64,000 nucleotides of DNA from Planctomycetota bacterium (GCA_016779205.1 JADHOC010000007.1:1-64000), one strand, 5' to 3'; counted from the stretch's first letter, positions 8,820-17,935 are shown. A program made the numbers and translations. The notes: a model not told the origin generated them from the sequence alone.

Positions 8820-10370
8820 ATGACCTCCCAAGCGCCGAAGCTCCTCCGTCTGGACGGCTCCTCCCTGTCTCTAGAGGACCTGGAGCCGCTCGTCCGCGGC
8901 GACAGGCTGCGGCTGGAGATCGACCCCGCGTGCCATGACGGGATCCGGGCCTCGCGCGCCATGGTCGACGCCCACGTCGAGGCCGGCGACGTGGTGTACG
9001 GCCTGACCACGGGCTTCGGCCGACTCAAGAACGTGGCCGTTGCGAAGGGCGACCTCGCCGACCTCCAGCGCAACCTGATCCTCTCCCACTGCGTGGGCGT
9101 CGGGGAGCCCATGCCGATTCGCGAGGTGCGGATCGCCCAGGTGCTGCGGCTCAACAGCCTGCTCCGGGGCGTCTCGGGCGTGCGCCTCGAGCTCGTGGAG
9201 CACCTGGCGACGGTGTTCAACGCGGACTTCGTCCCGGTCGTCCCCCAGCAGGGCTCGGTGGGGGCCAGCGGCGACCTCGCCCCGCTGTCCCACATGGCCG
9301 GGGCCATGATGGGCGCCGGGGAAGCGTGGCTCCGCGGCCGCCGCATGGGCGCCGCCGAGGCCCTCGCCGAGGCGGGCCTCGAGGTGCTCACCCTCGAGGC
9401 CAAGGAGGGCCTCGCCCTGATCAACGGGACCGAGATCATGAAGGCGTCGGCGGTGGTCAGCGTCCTCCGTGCGAGCAACCTCTCCCGGGCCGCCGACGCC
9501 ATCGCGTCCCTCTCCATCGAGGCGCTGAAGGGGAGCGACCGGCCGTTCCAGGACCTGCTCGCGCGCCTCAAGAACAACGAGGGGCAGCGCCGCACCGCGA
9601 GCAATGTCCGCGCCTGCCTCGCGGGCTCCGAGGTCCTCGCCTCCCACGTGGACTGCGACCGGGTCCAGGACCCCTATTCCCTGCGCTGCGTCCCGCAGAT
9701 CCACGGCGCCGTGAAGACCGCCCTCGCCCACGTGACCGAGGTGCTGCGCGCGGAGCTGAACGCCGTCACAGACAACCCCCTGGTCGTCCCCGAGACGGGC
9801 GAGGTGTTCAGCGCTGGCCTGTTCCACGGCCAGCCCCTGTCGATGATCCTCGACTACCTCGGGCTCAGCGTCTGCACCCTCGCCAACGTGTCCGAGCGGC
9901 GCGTCGAGCAGCTGGTGAACCCCGACCTCTCGGGCCTCCCAGCGTTCCTCTCCCCCGACCCTGGCCTCCACTCCGGGCTGATGATCGCCCAGTACTCCGC
10001 GGCGGCCCTGGCGAGCGAGAACAAGGTCCACGCCCACCCCGCCTCCGTGGACACGGTGCCCACGAGCGCGAACCAGGAGGACCACGTGTCCATGGGGGTG
10101 ACGGCGGCGCGCAAGTGCCGGACGATCCTCGATAACGTGGAGGCGGTGCTCGGGATCGAGCTCGTCTGCGGCGCCCAGGCGCGGGAGTTCACCCCCGACC
10201 TGCGCGCGGGCCTCGGGGCCCAGGCCGCGTACGCCGCGGCCCGCGCCGTGATCGAGCCCCTGGAGGGGGACCGCTACCTCGAGCCCGACCTCCGGGCCGC
10301 GCGGGAGTGCATCGCCTCGGGCGCGCTGGTCGGCGCCGTCGAGGAGGCCGTGGGCCCGCTCCTCCCATGA
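8820..10370 (+). CDS. hutH: histidine ammonia-lyase
   Basis: 516 residues, the usual length. It eliminates ammonia from L-histidine to give urocanate. The MIO cofactor triad A149-S150-G151 lies in GSVGASGDLAPLSHMAG, with YGLTTGFG near residue 60 and the C-terminal HAL signature QEDHVSMG. The selectivity pair is S89-H90 (NLILSH). In the aromatic ammonia-lyase family Ser-His marks histidine, whereas Phe-Leu marks phenylalanine and His-Leu tyrosine. No other hut gene is nearby. Instead the stop overlaps the start of a DAHP synthase, so regulation is shared with aromatic biosynthesis. Confidence 0.93.
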   Translation: MTSQAPKLLRLDGSSLSLEDLEPLVRGDRLRLEIDPACHDGIRASRAMVDAHVEAGDVVYGLTTGFGRLKNVAVAKGDLADLQRNLILSHCVGVGEPMPIREVRIAQVLRLNSLLRGVSGVRLELVEHLATVFNADFVPVVPQQGSVGASGDLAPLSHMAGAMMGAGEAWLRGRRMGAAEALAEAGLEVLTLEAKEGLALINGTEIMKASAVVSVLRASNLSRAADAIASLSIEALKGSDRPFQDLLARLKNNEGQRRTASNVRACLAGSEVLASHVDCDRVQDPYSLRCVPQIHGAVKTALAHVTEVLRAELNAVTDNPLVVPETGEVFSAGLFHGQPLSMILDYLGLSVCTLANVSERRVEQLVNPDLSGLPAFLSPDPGLHSGLMIAQYSAAALASENKVHAHPASVDTVPTSANQEDHVSMGVTAARKCRTILDNVEAVLGIELVCGAQAREFTPDLRAGLGAQAAYAAARAVIEPLEGDRYLEPDLRAARECIASGALVGAVEEAVGPLLP

Positions 10371-11440
10371 GCGGCGACGCCCACCGGACGGACGACGTCC
10401 GTGTCTCGGACCTGCAGCCGCTGATCTCCCCGGCGATCCTCGCCGCCGAGATCCCGGTCTCCGCCCGGGCGGCGGGGGTCGTGACCGCCGCCCGCCGCGG
10501 GATCGAGGAGATCCTCTCTGGCCAGTCCGACCGGCTGCTGGCGGTGGTGGGGCCGTGCTCGATTCACGACCCGGGCGCCGCCCGCGAGTACGCGGCGCGC
10601 CTGCACGCCAAGGCCGCGGAGCTGCGCGACGACCTGCTGGTGGTGATGCGGGTCTACTTCGAGAAGCCCCGGACGCGCGTCGGCTGGAAGGGGCTCATCA
10701 GCGACCCTGACATCGACGGGAGCTTCCGAATCAACCAGGGGTTGCGGGTCGCCCGCGAGCTCCTCGCGGACCTCGCGGACCTCGGGCTGCCCGCCGGCAG
10801 CGAGTTCCTCGACACCATCTCTCCGCAGTTCTTCGCGGACCTCGTGTCCTGGGGAGCCATCGGCGCCCGCACCGCGGAGAGCCAGGTGCACCGGGAGCTG
10901 GCCTCTGGCCTCTCCATGCCCGTCGGCTTCAAGAACAGCACCTCCGGCGACCTCGAGCCGGCGATCCACGCGGTCGGAGCGGCCCAGCACCCACACCGCT
11001 TCCTCTCGGTCACCAAGCAGGGCATCTCGGCCATCGTCGCGACCCGGGGGAACCCCTCGTGTCACCTGATCCTGCGGGGCGCCCATGACGGGCCCAACCA
11101 TGACGAGGCCTCCGTGCGCGGCGCGGCGGCGCGGCTGGGTGAGCTTGGCCTCCGGACCCGGCTGATGGTGGACTGCAGCCACGGCAACAGCCGCAAGGAT
11201 CACGCCCAGCAGCCCGGGGTGGCCGCCGAGGTCGCGCGCCAGCTCCGTGAGGGGTCCGAGGTCATCGCGGGCGTCATGGTCGAGAGCAACCTGGTGGAGG
11301 GCCGCCAGGCCCCCGAGGCCTCGCCGCGGGTGCACGGCATGAGCATCACCGACGCCTGCCTCGGCTGGGACGACACCGTCCCTGTGCTCGAGGACCTCGC
11401 CGCGGCCGTGCGGGCTCGCCGCGCGGCATCGGTCAGCTGA
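10367..11440 (+). CDS. 3-deoxy-7-phosphoheptulonate (DAHP) synthase, AroFGH type
   Basis: 357 residues, normal for type I-alpha enzymes. It condenses phosphoenolpyruvate with erythrose-4-phosphate, the first step of the shikimate pathway. Motifs seen are LLAVVGPCSIHDP, KPRTRVGWKGLISDP, FLDTISPQFFADLVSWGAIGAR, SMPVGFKN and the metal-binding DCSHGNSRKD. It starts with ATGA overlapping hutH, so the two are translationally coupled. Paralogue identity (AroF, AroG or AroH) and the feedback inhibitor cannot be read. Its last 8 bp overlap the convergent dihydrouridine synthase gene. Confidence 0.93.
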   Translation: MSGDAHRTDDVRVSDLQPLISPAILAAEIPVSARAAGVVTAARRGIEEILSGQSDRLLAVVGPCSIHDPGAAREYAARLHAKAAELRDDLLVVMRVYFEKPRTRVGWKGLISDPDIDGSFRINQGLRVARELLADLADLGLPAGSEFLDTISPQFFADLVSWGAIGARTAESQVHRELASGLSMPVGFKNSTSGDLEPAIHAVGAAQHPHRFLSVTKQGISAIVATRGNPSCHLILRGAHDGPNHDEASVRGAAARLGELGLRTRLMVDCSHGNSRKDHAQQPGVAAEVARQLREGSEVIAGVMVESNLVEGRQAPEASPRVHGMSITDACLGWDDTVPVLEDLAAAVRARRAASVS

Positions 11441-12431
11441 GGGCTGGCGCCGCGAGGGACTCCAGGCGGGCGAGGAATCCCTCGGTGTCGCTGTCCCGGA
11501 GCCAGCGTTCGCGACCTTCGTGGTCGCCCACGAGCCCGCCTGCCTCCCAGTACTGGAGGAGCTGCTTCACGCGGCCCACCGCCGCGCGCCGGGGCGCGCC
11601 GAGGGACTCGAGGACCTGGGCGTACTCGTGGAGGAAGGCCGCGGCCTCGGCGACGGGGACCTCCCGGCCGGAGAAGATCCACGGGTCGCGGAGGGCGCCT
11701 CGTCCGACCATGACGAAGGCGCAGCCGGTCTCCCGCCGCATGCGCTCGAGGTCGGAGTGCAGCCAGGCGCTGCCGTTGCCGGCGACGGGGATCCTGACGG
11801 CGTTCACGGCGCGGGCGATGCGGGACCAGAAGACCTCCTCCTGGTAGCCCTCCCGGCGCGTGCGGCAGTGGATGGTGAGCATCGCCGCGCCGCCCGCCTC
11901 CGCGGCCCGGGCGAGGACCTCCACGTCCCGGTCGTGGTCGAAGCCCGCGCGGATCTTGGCGGTGACCGGGGTGCGGCCGTCGACCCCCTTCACCGCGGCC
12001 CGGACGGCGGCCTCCACGCCGCTCGGCTCCTTGAGGGCCGCGGCGCCGGCGCACCCCTTCAGCGCCCCGCGGGCGGGGCAGCCAAAGTTGAGGTCGAGCA
12101 CGGGGACTCCCAGCTCCGCGGCGTGGGCCGCCGAGCCCGTGACGCACTCCAGGTCGCTCCCCATGAGCTGGATGCCCACGGGGATCTGGAACCGGCGAGT
12201 GCCCAGGTGCTTGTGCATCTCGCGCTTGGCGACCGGGCGGTCGATGACGCGCACGAACTCCGTGAAGGCGCCGCCCAGGTCCGTGGGGGCGTGGCGGGCC
12301 AGGACGATGTCCCGGAACGACGGGGCGGTCACGCCCTCCATGGGCGCGAGCAGCCACGGTGAGGTGAAGGGCAGGCCCTCCACGACGGGGGCCGCAGGCG
12401 CAGGGGCGCCCTCGGTCGCGACGGTGTTCAC
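11433..12431 (-). CDS. tRNA-dihydrouridine synthase
   Basis: 332 residues with a GTG start. A flavoenzyme reducing specific uridines of tRNA to dihydrouridine. The N-terminal TIM barrel carries LLAPMEGVTAPSFRDIV, the catalytic cysteine in LDLNFGCPARGALKGCAG, the FMN-binding IPVAGNGSAW and VMVGRGALRDPWIF. Spacing resembles the DusC-like branch rather than DusB, although the exact tRNA position is uncertain. TAAACT lies 6 nt before the GTG, so it is probably leaderless. It converges with the DAHP synthase gene with an 8-bp overlap. Confidence 0.88.
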   Translation of the reverse strand: MNTVATEGAPAPAAPVVEGLPFTSPWLLAPMEGVTAPSFRDIVLARHAPTDLGGAFTEFVRVIDRPVAKREMHKHLGTRRFQIPVGIQLMGSDLECVTGSAAHAAELGVPVLDLNFGCPARGALKGCAGAAALKEPSGVEAAVRAAVKGVDGRTPVTAKIRAGFDHDRDVEVLARAAEAGGAAMLTIHCRTRREGYQEEVFWSRIARAVNAVRIPVAGNGSAWLHSDLERMRRETGCAFVMVGRGALRDPWIFSGREVPVAEAAAFLHEYAQVLESLGAPRRAAVGRVKQLLQYWEAGGLVGDHEGRERWLRDSDTEGFLARLESLAAPALS

Positions 12432-12437
12432 GGCGGC

Positions 12438-12443
12438 AGTTTA
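12438..12443 (-). promoter_or_regulatory. -10 element TAAACT, leaderless type
   Basis: On the minus strand TAAACT is followed by 6 nt and the GTG of the dihydrouridine synthase gene. It faces the TAGACT of the divergent dehydratase 54 bp away. Confidence 0.5.
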
Positions 12444-12497
12444 GGGGCTCTGGCTGGCTCCAGGGGAGAGAGGTCGGGTCCGCGGCCGCCCGTCTCT

Positions 12498-12503
12498 TAG
12501 ACT
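12498..12503 (+). promoter_or_regulatory. -10 element TAGACT, leaderless type
   Basis: TAGACT ends 7 nt before the ATG at 12511. The intervening bases are pyrimidine-rich and carry no ribosome-binding site. Confidence 0.5.
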
Positions 12504-12510
12504 CCTCCAC

Positions 12511-13563
12511 ATGTGGCTCAACGAGAACCTCCAGCCGGGCGACTGGCAGGGCGCCTTCCCCGACATCGACGTGGCAGCAGCGGCAGAGCGCATCCGCGAG
12601 GTGCTGTCGCCGACGCCCCTGGTGCGCCTGCCCGGTTCGATCCCCGGAGCCCTTGATCTCCGGGGCAAGCTGGAGAACCGGCAGGAGACCGGCTCGTTCA
12701 AGGCCCGCGGGGCGCTGAACAACATGCTGCGGCTCACGGACGAGGAGCGCGCGCGGGGCGTCGTGGCCTCCAGCTCCGGCAACCACGGCCGTGCCCTGGC
12801 CTGGGCGGCTCGCCGGGTGGGGGTCCCCGCCACGGTGGTCATGCCGGAGGACGCCTACCCGAACAAGATCGAGGCCTGTCGCGAGGAAGAGGCCGAGGTC
12901 GTGCTGGCGCCTGACCGCTGGCAGGCGGACGTGGTGGCGGAGCAGCTCGCGGGCGAGGGCCGGCTCTGGGTGCACCCCTACGACCGGCCGGGCACCGTCG
13001 AGGGGGCGGGCACCGTCGGGCTCGAGCTCGCCGCAGACTGGCCGGAGGTCGAGGTCGTGATCATGTGCATCGGAGGCGGCGGGCTGAGCGCGGGCTCCGC
13101 GCTGGCCCTGCGGCGGGCGCTCGGTGAGGGGGTCGTGCTCCTGGGCGCCGAACCCACCGGCGCCGCGGCCATGGTGGCCGCCCAGCGGGAGGGGAAGAGC
13201 GTCCACCTGGACACCATCACGAGCCAGGTCCAGGGCCTCACCACCACCTACGCGGGGCACCTCAACGTGGACCTTTGCCGCGCGACCCTCGACGGGATCC
13301 TGACGGTGGACGATGGCGCGATCTACGCCGCCCAGCGGCGGCTCGTGAACGACGACGCCGGGTGCGAGTGGGCGGCGGAGGTCGTCGAGCCCGCGGGCGC
13401 GGCGGCCTACGCCGCGGCGCTCTCCACGGACTTCTGCGACCTGGTGAGCGCGGCGCGGACGCGCCGGGGGCTCTCGACCGAGCCGCGGGGGGCGATGCGG
13501 GTCGCGGTCACCATCTCGGGGGGCAACCCCGCCCCCGCGCAGCTCGCGGAGCAGCGCGCATGA
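12511..13563 (+). CDS. PLP-dependent threonine/serine dehydratase-like enzyme
   Basis: 350 residues of fold type II PLP enzyme. TGSFKARGA holds the PLP-binding lysine K64, followed by SSSGNHG and the phosphate-binding GGGGLSAG. It lacks the C-terminal ACT regulatory domain of biosynthetic IlvA, so it resembles catabolic threonine/serine dehydratases or serine/hydroxyaspartate-type enzymes. Expected products are 2-oxobutyrate or pyruvate plus ammonia. The stop overlaps the start of the following lipoprotein (ATGA), a pairing with no obvious metabolic logic. Confidence 0.87.
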   Translation: MWLNENLQPGDWQGAFPDIDVAAAAERIREVLSPTPLVRLPGSIPGALDLRGKLENRQETGSFKARGALNNMLRLTDEERARGVVASSSGNHGRALAWAARRVGVPATVVMPEDAYPNKIEACREEEAEVVLAPDRWQADVVAEQLAGEGRLWVHPYDRPGTVEGAGTVGLELAADWPEVEVVIMCIGGGGLSAGSALALRRALGEGVVLLGAEPTGAAAMVAAQREGKSVHLDTITSQVQGLTTTYAGHLNVDLCRATLDGILTVDDGAIYAAQRRLVNDDAGCEWAAEVVEPAGAAAYAAALSTDFCDLVSAARTRRGLSTEPRGAMRVAVTISGGNPAPAQLAEQRA

Positions 13564-15740
13564 GGCGCCTGGTCGCCCTGTCATTGGCTGCGGTCGCCGC
13601 GAGCTGCGGCGGCGGTGGAAGCGAGGGTGAGGTCTCGCGCCCCCCCGCGAAGGCATGGGGCCTGCCCGGCGGCATGGCCGCGGCCGGACTGGATGAGGAG
13701 GTGCGCGCCTCGAGCGACTGCGTGCTGATGCTCGTGCTCGACGGCGTCTCCCGCGCGGACCTGGAGCGGGACGACCTCGAGCTCCCGAACCTCGAGTCCC
13801 TGGCCGCCGGCGCGGTCCGCTACCGGGACGCGATCGCGGTCTCCACGGGCGGGAACTCCGGGCTCGCCTCCCTGCTCACCGGCCGGTACCCGCCGGAGCA
13901 CGGCGTCGGCTCCATGCGCACGCCCATGTTCGCCCGGCTCTCGGAGGAGGAGCGCACCCTGGCCGAGGGCTTCCACGACCTGGGCTGGCGGACCGTGGCC
14001 TCCCTGGCCGAGGCGCGGCAGTCCCGGGGGATCTCGGGCTTCGCGCAGGGCTTCGACGGGTTCGACGCGCCGCGCCCAGGGGAGGCCGCACGGGATGCTC
14101 TGGGGGTCTCCATCGGCGCCCGGGATCTCCTGGCGGGGCCGCTCCTCGAGCCCGGCCTCGGGGTCTTCGGGCTGGTGGTCTTCGGCGCGCCGCTGGAGGC
14201 GGCCAAGGTGGACCCTGAGCAGCTCATGGGTGCCGCGCCGCTGATCGGCGAGCGCCTCGCCTCCGTCGCGGCGGAGCGAGCGGAGGTGGCGCGTGAGCTG
14301 CAGCGTCTGGATGGGACGGCCGAGGCGGCCCAGGAGCTCGTCCGCATGCTCGGCCGGGCGCGGGGGAGCGACGCGTGGGAGCTGCTCGAGCGCGCCGTTC
14401 GGGACGCGCAGCTGCTGGAGATCGACCGCGCGGTGGGGCGCCTCCTGGAGCAGGTTGAGGTCGCGGGCCGCGGGGAGCGCTGCACCGTGGTCCTCTGCGC
14501 CACCCGCGGCCACCTCCGCCGGCCAACGGAGCTCACCGTGGGTCGACGCTTCGCGACGGAGCTGCTCGAGGTCCCCCTCTGGATCCGGTGGGCGCATGGC
14601 CAGGGGAGCGAGACGCCGGTGGTCGAGACCGCCTCGGTGCTCGAGTCCAGCCGCGCCCTGGATCGCGCCTTCGATCTGGGCCTGGAGACCTCGTCCTACC
14701 CGTCGGTGGGGTCGGCCTACGTCTCCAATGCCGGCCTCGACGCCCACGCCTTCGTGGCGCCGGACCGACAGGAGGAGCGACTGGGGGTCCAGTCCAGCGC
14801 GCAGGTCTTCGATCGGGCGGGAGGGATGTCGCCCCTGGAGTTCCGGCCCCTGCTCCAGGACGACCCGTTCACCGCCTACACCAGCCTCCCGGAGCTCGAG
14901 TTCTGGTGGACCGGCGGCGAGGAGCCACCGGCCGTGCGCTGGGAGAGCGGCGCGCACCTCGCGCTCGACGTTCAGGCCGGCGGCGAAGCGCCGGCGCGAA
15001 GGGGCCGCCTGACGTTTGATCCCTCGGGCCGGGGGGCGGCGTGGGGGCGACTTCGACTCGGTGACCGCGGGGCCTCCCTGCGGGTCTCCGTTGAACCCCG
15101 GCGCCGCGGGGCCAAGGCGTCCGGCGCTCTGGTCCCGGACGCCGTGCTCCTGGGCGGCCCCACGCTCGCGCAAGGGTCGACGCTCTACCTCGAGGGCGGG
15201 GGGGGCGAGGCCGTCGATCCGGAGGCGTCCCAGGGGCCTCGGCTCCGGCTCGAGAAGGAACGCAGCGTCTGGTGGCGGGCCCGGGTCGAGGGTGTCGGGC
15301 CCGCTGAGGTGTTGGTGGGCTGCTGGCCCCCCCGGGATCCCTGGGAGGAGCTGGAGGTCGAGGCCTCCGCGCCGGTCCGGCGCGTCGAGGTCCCCGGCCG
15401 GCCGGACCTGGCGAAGCTGGTGGGCGAGGCGCCGTTCGACTTCGCGGTCCGCAGGGAAGCCCGGGAGCGGTTCGCCCTCAGCTGTTCGATGGGGGGGAGC
15501 AACCTGGCGCCCGACCGCCTCTCGGTGGACGGCGAGGCCCTCGGGGGGGCCGACGGGTTCGCGTTCCGCCTGGACCACTTGGGGATGCCGCCGAGGTGGC
15601 CTGGCCCCAACGTGGAGGACCTGGGGGACGGAGTGCTGTACATCAGGGAGCGAGAGGGGCACCCCATGTCCCCGCGGGCGAGCGAGGGCTTCACCCTCGA
15701 CCAGCTGCGCTTCCTACGCACGCTGCCCCTGGGCGAGTAG
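13560..15740 (+). CDS. sulfatase-fold lipoprotein lacking catalytic residues
   Basis: 726 residues. A lipoprotein-type signal ends near Cys16 (AVAASC). Residues around 60-120 follow the alkaline-phosphatase/sulfatase pattern: LMLVLDGVSRADL, then STGGNSGLASLLTGRYPPEHGV. Where active sulfatases have Cys/Ser followed by PSR, this protein has Gly98 and no PSR. The downstream metal-binding DHG is replaced by A314-TRGH in TVVLCATRGHLRR. The fold is inferred from flanking conserved blocks, and loss of activity from those missing residues. The C-terminal 300 residues look like beta-rich accessory domains. Translationally coupled to the dehydratase. Confidence 0.65.
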   Translation: MRRLVALSLAAVAASCGGGGSEGEVSRPPAKAWGLPGGMAAAGLDEEVRASSDCVLMLVLDGVSRADLERDDLELPNLESLAAGAVRYRDAIAVSTGGNSGLASLLTGRYPPEHGVGSMRTPMFARLSEEERTLAEGFHDLGWRTVASLAEARQSRGISGFAQGFDGFDAPRPGEAARDALGVSIGARDLLAGPLLEPGLGVFGLVVFGAPLEAAKVDPEQLMGAAPLIGERLASVAAERAEVARELQRLDGTAEAAQELVRMLGRARGSDAWELLERAVRDAQLLEIDRAVGRLLEQVEVAGRGERCTVVLCATRGHLRRPTELTVGRRFATELLEVPLWIRWAHGQGSETPVVETASVLESSRALDRAFDLGLETSSYPSVGSAYVSNAGLDAHAFVAPDRQEERLGVQSSAQVFDRAGGMSPLEFRPLLQDDPFTAYTSLPELEFWWTGGEEPPAVRWESGAHLALDVQAGGEAPARRGRLTFDPSGRGAAWGRLRLGDRGASLRVSVEPRRRGAKASGALVPDAVLLGGPTLAQGSTLYLEGGGGEAVDPEASQGPRLRLEKERSVWWRARVEGVGPAEVLVGCWPPRDPWEELEVEASAPVRRVEVPGRPDLAKLVGEAPFDFAVRREARERFALSCSMGGSNLAPDRLSVDGEALGGADGFAFRLDHLGMPPRWPGPNVEDLGDGVLYIREREGHPMSPRASEGFTLDQLRFLRTLPLGE

Positions 15741-15743
15741 TCT
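15738..15743 (+). promoter_or_regulatory. -10 element TAGTCT, leaderless type
   Basis: TAGTCT overlaps the stop codon of the sulfatase-fold gene and ends 7 nt before the GTG at 15751, so the methyltransferase may have its own promoter. Confidence 0.4.
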
Positions 15744-15750
15744 CTGCCCC

Positions 15751-16554
15751 GTGAAGCGCATCATCCTCTGCCGGCCCGCCGGCCCCCGGAACGTGGGGGC
15801 CGTCCTCCGCGCGGCCCTCAACTTCGGCCCGGCCGAGGTCGTGATCAAGGGGCTCGGCCGGCCGTCGCTGCTGGTCCACCCCGACTTCGACCTCATGTCC
15901 CACGGCGGAGAGGACGCCCGGGCCGCCATCAAGGTGGTCGACACCATGGAGGAGGCCCTCGAAGGCTGCCACCACGCGGTGGCCTTCACCGCCCGCGCAA
16001 GGAAGAAAGAGCGGCGGGTGAACTGGCGCGAGCGCGCGCCGGAGCTCGCGCCCATGGGCGACGACGGGGGGCAGCGGCTGGCGCTCATCTTCGGCAGCGA
16101 GGAGAGCGGCCTCACCCGGGAGGAGGCCGCGGTGGCGCAGGAGCTCGCCCACCTCCGCACGGCTCCCGAGCACACCTCGCTCAACCTCGCCCAGGCGGTG
16201 ACGGTGGTGCTGCACAGCCTGTTCACCGGGGACGAGGTCCACCAGCGAGAGCCCCAGCCCAAGCGCCTGGATCAGCGCGAGCGGACGTTCCTCAAGGAGC
16301 GGATGACCCAGGTGCTGGCGGGGGAGGTGGCCTTCACCGAGTCCGCCGCGCGGGACATCACCGGCGCCATCGAGCGCATGGTCACCCGTGCGCCGCTCGA
16401 GCCCCGCGACGCCCGCGCCTGGCACATCATCCTGCGCTCCCTGGGGTCCCAGGCGACGCCCAACGAGTTCGGTCTCGAGGAGCAGCCTCGGGACGCAAGA
16501 CGCCGCGACGCCCTCGCACGAAACGAAGAGCGCCGCGGCGGCGAGGGTGACTGA
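15751..16554 (+). CDS. TrmJ-like SPOUT RNA 2'-O-methyltransferase
   Basis: 267 residues with a GTG start (VKRIILCRPAGPRNVGAVLRA). SpoU/SPOUT trefoil-knot motifs are present: N-x-G-A-x-x-R-x at the N-terminus, LALIFGSEESGLTREE in the middle and TSLNLAQAVTVVLHSLF at the third motif. It uses S-adenosylmethionine to methylate a ribose in tRNA or rRNA. Length and the helical C-terminal extension resemble TrmJ (tRNA position 32). The Asn of the N-x-G-A motif and the Glu-Ser of motif 2 are intact, so it should be active. It converges with the next gene, 9 bp away. Confidence 0.83.
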   Translation: MKRIILCRPAGPRNVGAVLRAALNFGPAEVVIKGLGRPSLLVHPDFDLMSHGGEDARAAIKVVDTMEEALEGCHHAVAFTARARKKERRVNWRERAPELAPMGDDGGQRLALIFGSEESGLTREEAAVAQELAHLRTAPEHTSLNLAQAVTVVLHSLFTGDEVHQREPQPKRLDQRERTFLKERMTQVLAGEVAFTESAARDITGAIERMVTRAPLEPRDARAWHIILRSLGSQATPNEFGLEEQPRDARRRDALARNEERRGGEGD

Positions 16555-16563
16555 GGGCCGGGC

Positions 16564-17790
16564 CTACTGGAACGTGATCCCGATCGAGCTCGAGAAGTTC
16601 GACGCCGGGAGCCCGCCGTTGGAGTCGCGGTGCCAGAACTGCCAGTACTGCCGGTCACCCGGCTGGAGGGCCACCGAACCGCCACCCGCGACGGGGACTG
16701 CGGTGAGGTCCGGCTGGAAGAACACCGAGCCAGCGCCCGCGGTCAGGACCTGGGTCACGTAGCGGCCCGGGGCGCCGAGGCAGAGGTTGCCCAGGGAGCC
16801 CCCGGGCGCGGCGACGAAGCCGGTGGTGGGGGCCGTGATGAAGTAGCCCACGGCGTTGATGGGGAGGTCGACCACGTAGAGGCTGATCGAGTTGTCCGCG
16901 GCGACCTCGCTGCCGATGCCGCAGAGGGTGGCGGGGCGGCCCGTGGCGTTCACCTCACCGGCGCAGCCCTGCTCGCCGACGAGGGGGAACAGGCTGGCGT
17001 CACCGAAGCACGCGGTGAGGGCATAGGAGTTGAATCCCTCCCCGTTCTTCATGAACGCCCGCACGACCACGGCTTGCTGCGTGGAGGGGTTCGTGGTGTT
17101 CACGTAGGTGATCGACTCGTTGTCGGTGGTCGAGGTCGAGCTCGCGAGGACGTTGCCCGTGCAGACGCCGCCGGAGAACTCCAGGACCTCGAGGTCGATG
17201 TCTCCCTGGGAGTGGTCGAAGAGCAGGTCGACCTGGAGCTGCACGTCGGCCCTCAGGAGGCGCGCGAAGAAGTAGTCCTCGTCGCAGCCCGTGACCATGA
17301 GGTCCGGCGTCGTGAAGTCCTGGAGGGAGATGAGCGAGCTGCTCTGGCAGCTGTCGTTGTCCTCGAGCGCGTCGTCGACGACCTCGGTCGCCGCGACCAT
17401 GAGCTCGTAGGGCGCCTGGGCGACCCCGGCTCCATTCACGAGGACGGTGAGCTGGCGCGGTGCGCCGCCACAGTCGAAGTAGGAGAGGGCCTGACCGGAG
17501 GCCGTCGCCAGGGGGGCTCCACAGCCAAGCTCGAAGAGCGAGACGTCGTACATCGCCGTGCCGGGGGCCGGCGAGAGCGCCTCGATCACGATGTGTGCGT
17601 TGGCCGGCACATCGATGGCGAAGTAGTCGGGGTCCGGCCCCAGGGTCAGGTTGGGCGTCACACCGTTGAGCACGACCGGCGGAGCCACGCAGGTGTTGTT
17701 CGGCTCATAGGTGTCCTGGGGGAGGGCAAGAGCGGCGGACTGGAGGAGGAGCGCGGCCGTGACAGCGACGCGGGCAGATCGGAACTTCAT
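16564..17790 (-). CDS. secreted PPC-like repeat protein with lineage-type C-terminal domain
   Basis: 408 residues. A clear signal peptide (VTAALLLQSAALA) is followed by two pre-peptidase-C-like beta domains, one starting at DTYEPNNTC and one at LEDNDSC. These domains usually help secretion or substrate binding and are not catalytic. The last 100 residues form a domain with a Cys segment (NLCLGAPGRY) and a QYWQFWHRD...NFSSSIGITF ending. The same end pattern recurs in two other exported proteins of the window. Codon use matches its neighbours. No enzymatic motif is visible; probably a surface or adhesion protein. Confidence 0.7.
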   Translation of the reverse strand: MKFRSARVAVTAALLLQSAALALPQDTYEPNNTCVAPPVVLNGVTPNLTLGPDPDYFAIDVPANAHIVIEALSPAPGTAMYDVSLFELGCGAPLATASGQALSYFDCGGAPRQLTVLVNGAGVAQAPYELMVAATEVVDDALEDNDSCQSSSLISLQDFTTPDLMVTGCDEDYFFARLLRADVQLQVDLLFDHSQGDIDLEVLEFSGGVCTGNVLASSTSTTDNESITYVNTTNPSTQQAVVVRAFMKNGEGFNSYALTACFGDASLFPLVGEQGCAGEVNATGRPATLCGIGSEVAADNSISLYVVDLPINAVGYFITAPTTGFVAAPGGSLGNLCLGAPGRYVTQVLTAGAGSVFFQPDLTAVPVAGGGSVALQPGDRQYWQFWHRDSNGGLPASNFSSSIGITFQ

Positions 17791-17908
17791 CTCAGGAGGG
17801 GGGCAGGGCGGCCCGGCAGGTAGGCCGCAGGAGCTCCCAGGCTAGGTGGGATCCGGGGCCCAAAGGGGCGGTCCTGCGGCCTAGGTCCCGGCGGTGCGAC
17901 ATTGAGAT

Positions 17909-17935
17909 CGCTTCGTTTCGAATCGACACGAAGCG
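17909..17935 (+). promoter_or_regulatory. perfect 8-bp inverted repeat upstream of adenosyltransferase gene
   Basis: CGCTTCGT pairs with ACGAAGCG across an 11-nt loop that itself contains TCG/CGA pairs. It sits 39 bp before the start at 17975 in a 184-bp divergent spacer. It could be an operator or a 5'-leader hairpin. I see no cobalamin-riboswitch box. Confidence 0.4.

Noticed and set aside
11200..13656. 818-codon minus-strand frame across aroG, dus and the dehydratase
   Set aside because: Shadow of three real genes with clear motifs; its protein is Arg/Pro/Gly-rich without a fold.
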